NCBI GenBank assembly: GCA_023411445.1
Contig: JAEYOT010000639.1
Coordinates: 1 to 9,032, forward strand
Reading direction: 5' to 3'
From: Pseudomonadota bacterium
GTDB taxonomy: Bacteria > Myxococcota_A > Polyangia > Polyangiales > Polyangiaceae
DNA length: 9,032 bases
Shown: positions 8,401-9,032 of the stretch, one piece after another
How the letters are laid out: the number at the start of each line of letters is the position of its first letter
How positions within the stretch are numbered: position 1 is the stretch's first letter
Program-made: the position numbers and the translations under genes
Notes under the pieces: generated by a model
Seen by the model: the letters and a program-made list of their open reading frames with translations, nothing else
Databases searched by the model: none
Told to the model about the DNA's origin: nothing

Positions 8401-9032
8401 CCGCGTCGTCGCTGGTGTCCACCAGGATTTGCCAGGGCTCGCGCACGGACTCCAGCTGGGGCAGCGTCATGCGGAGCTCGCTCTCGCTGGCGTTCAGCAG
8501 CATGAGCAGGTTGTCGTCCACGAGCGGTCGACCGTCGTCGTCCACGTCGTCCAGCCCGCGCCCGGCCAAAAACATCTGCACGGCGCGCGTGTCGGGGGCG
8601 TGCCAGTCCCCTTCGGCCATGGGCTGACCGTCCGCGCGGAACCAGAGCAAGTCGCTCAGCTTGGTGCCCGCCACATCCAGGCCCTGAAAGAACTTGGAGC
8701 GGCGCAGCGCGGGGTGATCGCGCCGCAACTTGATCAGCCGCCGCGTGAACTCGAGCAGCGACTGCTGCTCCGGCGTGCGTTGCCAATCCACCCAGCTAAG
8801 CTCGTTGTCTTGGCAGTAGGCGTTGTTGTTGCCGTGCTGGGTGCGACCGGCTTCGTCACCGGCCAGCAGCATGGGCGTGCCTTGCGCCAAGAGCAGCGTC
8901 GCCAGCAGGTTCCGTTGCTGCCGCGCCCGCTCCGCGTTGATGCTGGCGTCGTCGGTCGGCCCTTCGACGCCGAAGTTGCGAGAGTGCTCGTTGTCGTTGC
9001 CGTCACGGTTGTCCTCCCCGTTGGCTTCGTTG
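5471..9032 (-). CDS. treY: GlgX/TreX glycogen debranching enzyme fused to maltooligosyltrehalose synthase TreY (partial, 5' end off window)
   Basis: One open frame runs from the right edge (first full codon at 9031) to TGA at 5471, giving 1186 residues, numbered here from that codon. Residues 1 to about 232 are the C-terminal third of a GlgX/TreX GH13 debranching enzyme, which cleaves alpha-1,6 branches of glycogen. Landmarks are NEANGEDNRDGNDN, LLLAQGTPMLLAGDEAGRTQ, HGNNNAYCQDNELSWVDW, ALRRSKFFQG, then the C-terminal beta domain ending TLKPRSLLLLGA. Its catalytic Asp/Glu/Asp should lie upstream, outside the window. After a linker of about 15 residues, residues about 248-1186 are TreY, which isomerises the reducing-end bond of maltodextrins to an alpha,alpha-1,1 trehalosyl end. 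Landmarks are ASYRLQLNRSFNF, SPIMKAVPGSTHGYDVVNH, VVDWVPNHMG, GLRLDHTDGLYDP (nucleophile Asp578), ILVEKILH (acid/base Glu619), STATHDTKRSED (Asp862) and PGVPDTYQGCELW. The TreY part (about 940 residues) is of the long type. It includes a charged helical stretch at about 430-500 with possible coiled coil. An apparent TTG start at 8890 is only the Leu codon inside LLLAQGTPM; the frame is open above it. Its stop overlaps treZ by 4 nt. Confidence 0.93.
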   Translation of the reverse strand, partial: NEANGEDNRDGNDNEHSRNFGVEGPTDDASINAERARQQRNLLATLLLAQGTPMLLAGDEAGRTQHGNNNAYCQDNELSWVDWQRTPEQQSLLEFTRRLIKLRRDHPALRRSKFFQGLDVAGTKLSDLLWFRADGQPMAEGDWHAPDTRAVQMFLAGRGLDDVDDDGRPLVDDNLLMLLNASESELRMTLPQLESVREPWQILVDTSDDAARSRLEPGQDHVTLKPRSLLLLGATSRVIRRAGALHRLGASYRLQLNRSFNFDQARALVPYLAQLGVSDLYVSPIMKAVPGSTHGYDVVNHAELNPELGGEAGLTELSRELKAHGMGLVVDWVPNHMGVSPGQNRYWDDVLENGPSSLYADFFDIDWCPVRDDLESRVLLPLLGEQYGSVLERGELKVVWEETGFKLAYYEHRLPLGPKTLLPLFELATSLLPLGDDDLARQELESITSALRHLPERHETAQELRKERGREKEVIKRRLSRLRQESPAVQTAIERALEQVNGVAGAPSSFDLLDRILDRQSYRLCSWQVATEEINYRRFFDVNDLAALRMEDETVFEETHGLLFKLIDGGVVNGLRLDHTDGLYDPYLYFEKLQGRYRASARAAQSPDDRARPLPILVEKILHRDEPLPQEWPVDGTTGYDFGASVRTLWLDSSAEAALTRCYVEHTGDTKSFAEHEYECKRHVVRFVLISEVNVLAQAAHRLAMADRHYRDFTLLGLTRALTEIVCAFPVYRTYLRADVSPSPVAERVVRAAVRLARLRNPELNASLFSFFENLLLLRLTGSEELKRRQGSFAFRFQQLTGPIMAKAVEDTAFYRYSRMIALNEVGGSPARFGAALRDFHRDNEERERSWPLAMTSTATHDTKRSEDVAARLAVLSEVPEEWSQRVHEWRELAGEARSVSEDRTAPSATLEYLFYQTLVGVWPFGGAMPQLDELAQRLSDYLLKAAREAKVETSWLTADPDYEAGVKRFVPALFKNRVFVEDVAEFCRRIDVAAAMNALGQTLLRACVPGVPDTYQGCELWNQSLVDPDNRRPVDFELRRRYLAELESQRGDQRALASRLLRGYADGRVKQYVLRQALLTRRDHPELFAQGDYVALDGGENCVAFARCFEAERVVCAAPRLSFQLMQGRPEFPLGAAWGERELVLGKPGRFRNLLTDEVLTLGERAPLAQVLASFPLALLLEVPA
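5481..5486 (-). promoter_or_regulatory. Shine-Dalgarno of treZ, inside the treY 3' end
   Basis: GGAGGT on the minus strand lies 6 nt before the GTG at 5474 and encodes part of the LLLEVPA C-terminus of the TreY domain. Strength and spacing are close to ideal and select the GTG start, which overlaps the upstream stop codon. Confidence 0.75.

Noticed and set aside
8888..8890. TTG as the true start of the TreY-containing gene
   Set aside because: The frame is open upstream to the window edge, and the upstream codons encode conserved GlgX sequence (NEANGEDNRDG and NLLATLLLAQGTPM). The TTG is an internal leucine codon.

Overview
The window is a GC-rich bacterial segment, coding almost from edge to edge, with all genes on the minus strand. 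It holds one tightly packed trehalose / alpha-glucan operon. In transcription order, from the right edge to the left, it contains: (1) the 3' part of a gene that fuses a GlgX/TreX glycogen-debranching enzyme to maltooligosyltrehalose synthase TreY (9031 down to 5471, 5' end outside the window); (2) treZ, maltooligosyltrehalose trehalohydrolase (5474-3651, GTG start); (3) treS-mak, a trehalose synthase (maltose alpha-D-glucosyltransferase) fused to a maltokinase domain (3654-394, ATG start); (4) the first 130 codons of a FAD-binding amine-oxidase-like flavoprotein (391-1, 3' end outside the window).

The genes are nearly fused at the nucleotide level. treY/treZ overlap by 4 nt (GTGA), treZ/treS overlap by 4 nt (ATGA), and only 2 nt separate the treS-mak stop from the flavoprotein start. 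Shine-Dalgarno sequences lie inside the upstream genes (GGAGGT before treZ, GGAGG before treS). There is no intergenic room for a promoter or terminator, and no non-coding stretch longer than 2 nt. I saw no RNA gene, mobile element, repeat array or CRISPR.

From established knowledge of these families: TreX debranches glycogen, TreY turns the reducing end of the released maltodextrin into a trehalosyl unit, and TreZ hydrolyses off free trehalose. TreS interconverts trehalose and maltose, and maltokinase makes maltose-1-phosphate, the donor used by GlgE to rebuild alpha-glucan. The operon therefore carries the whole glycogen-to-trehalose route plus the first two steps of the return route. GlgE and GlgB are not in the window. 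The role of the flavoprotein in this setting is unknown.

Organism: composition, strong G/C preference at third codon positions and the fused multidomain enzymes suit a high-GC Gram-negative bacterium with a large genome. A myxobacterium-like lineage is my guess, at low confidence, and is not shown by the sequence. Overall this is recognisable metabolism. The points of interest are the two gene fusions, the joining of both trehalose routes into one coupled operon, and the unexpected flavoprotein at its end.
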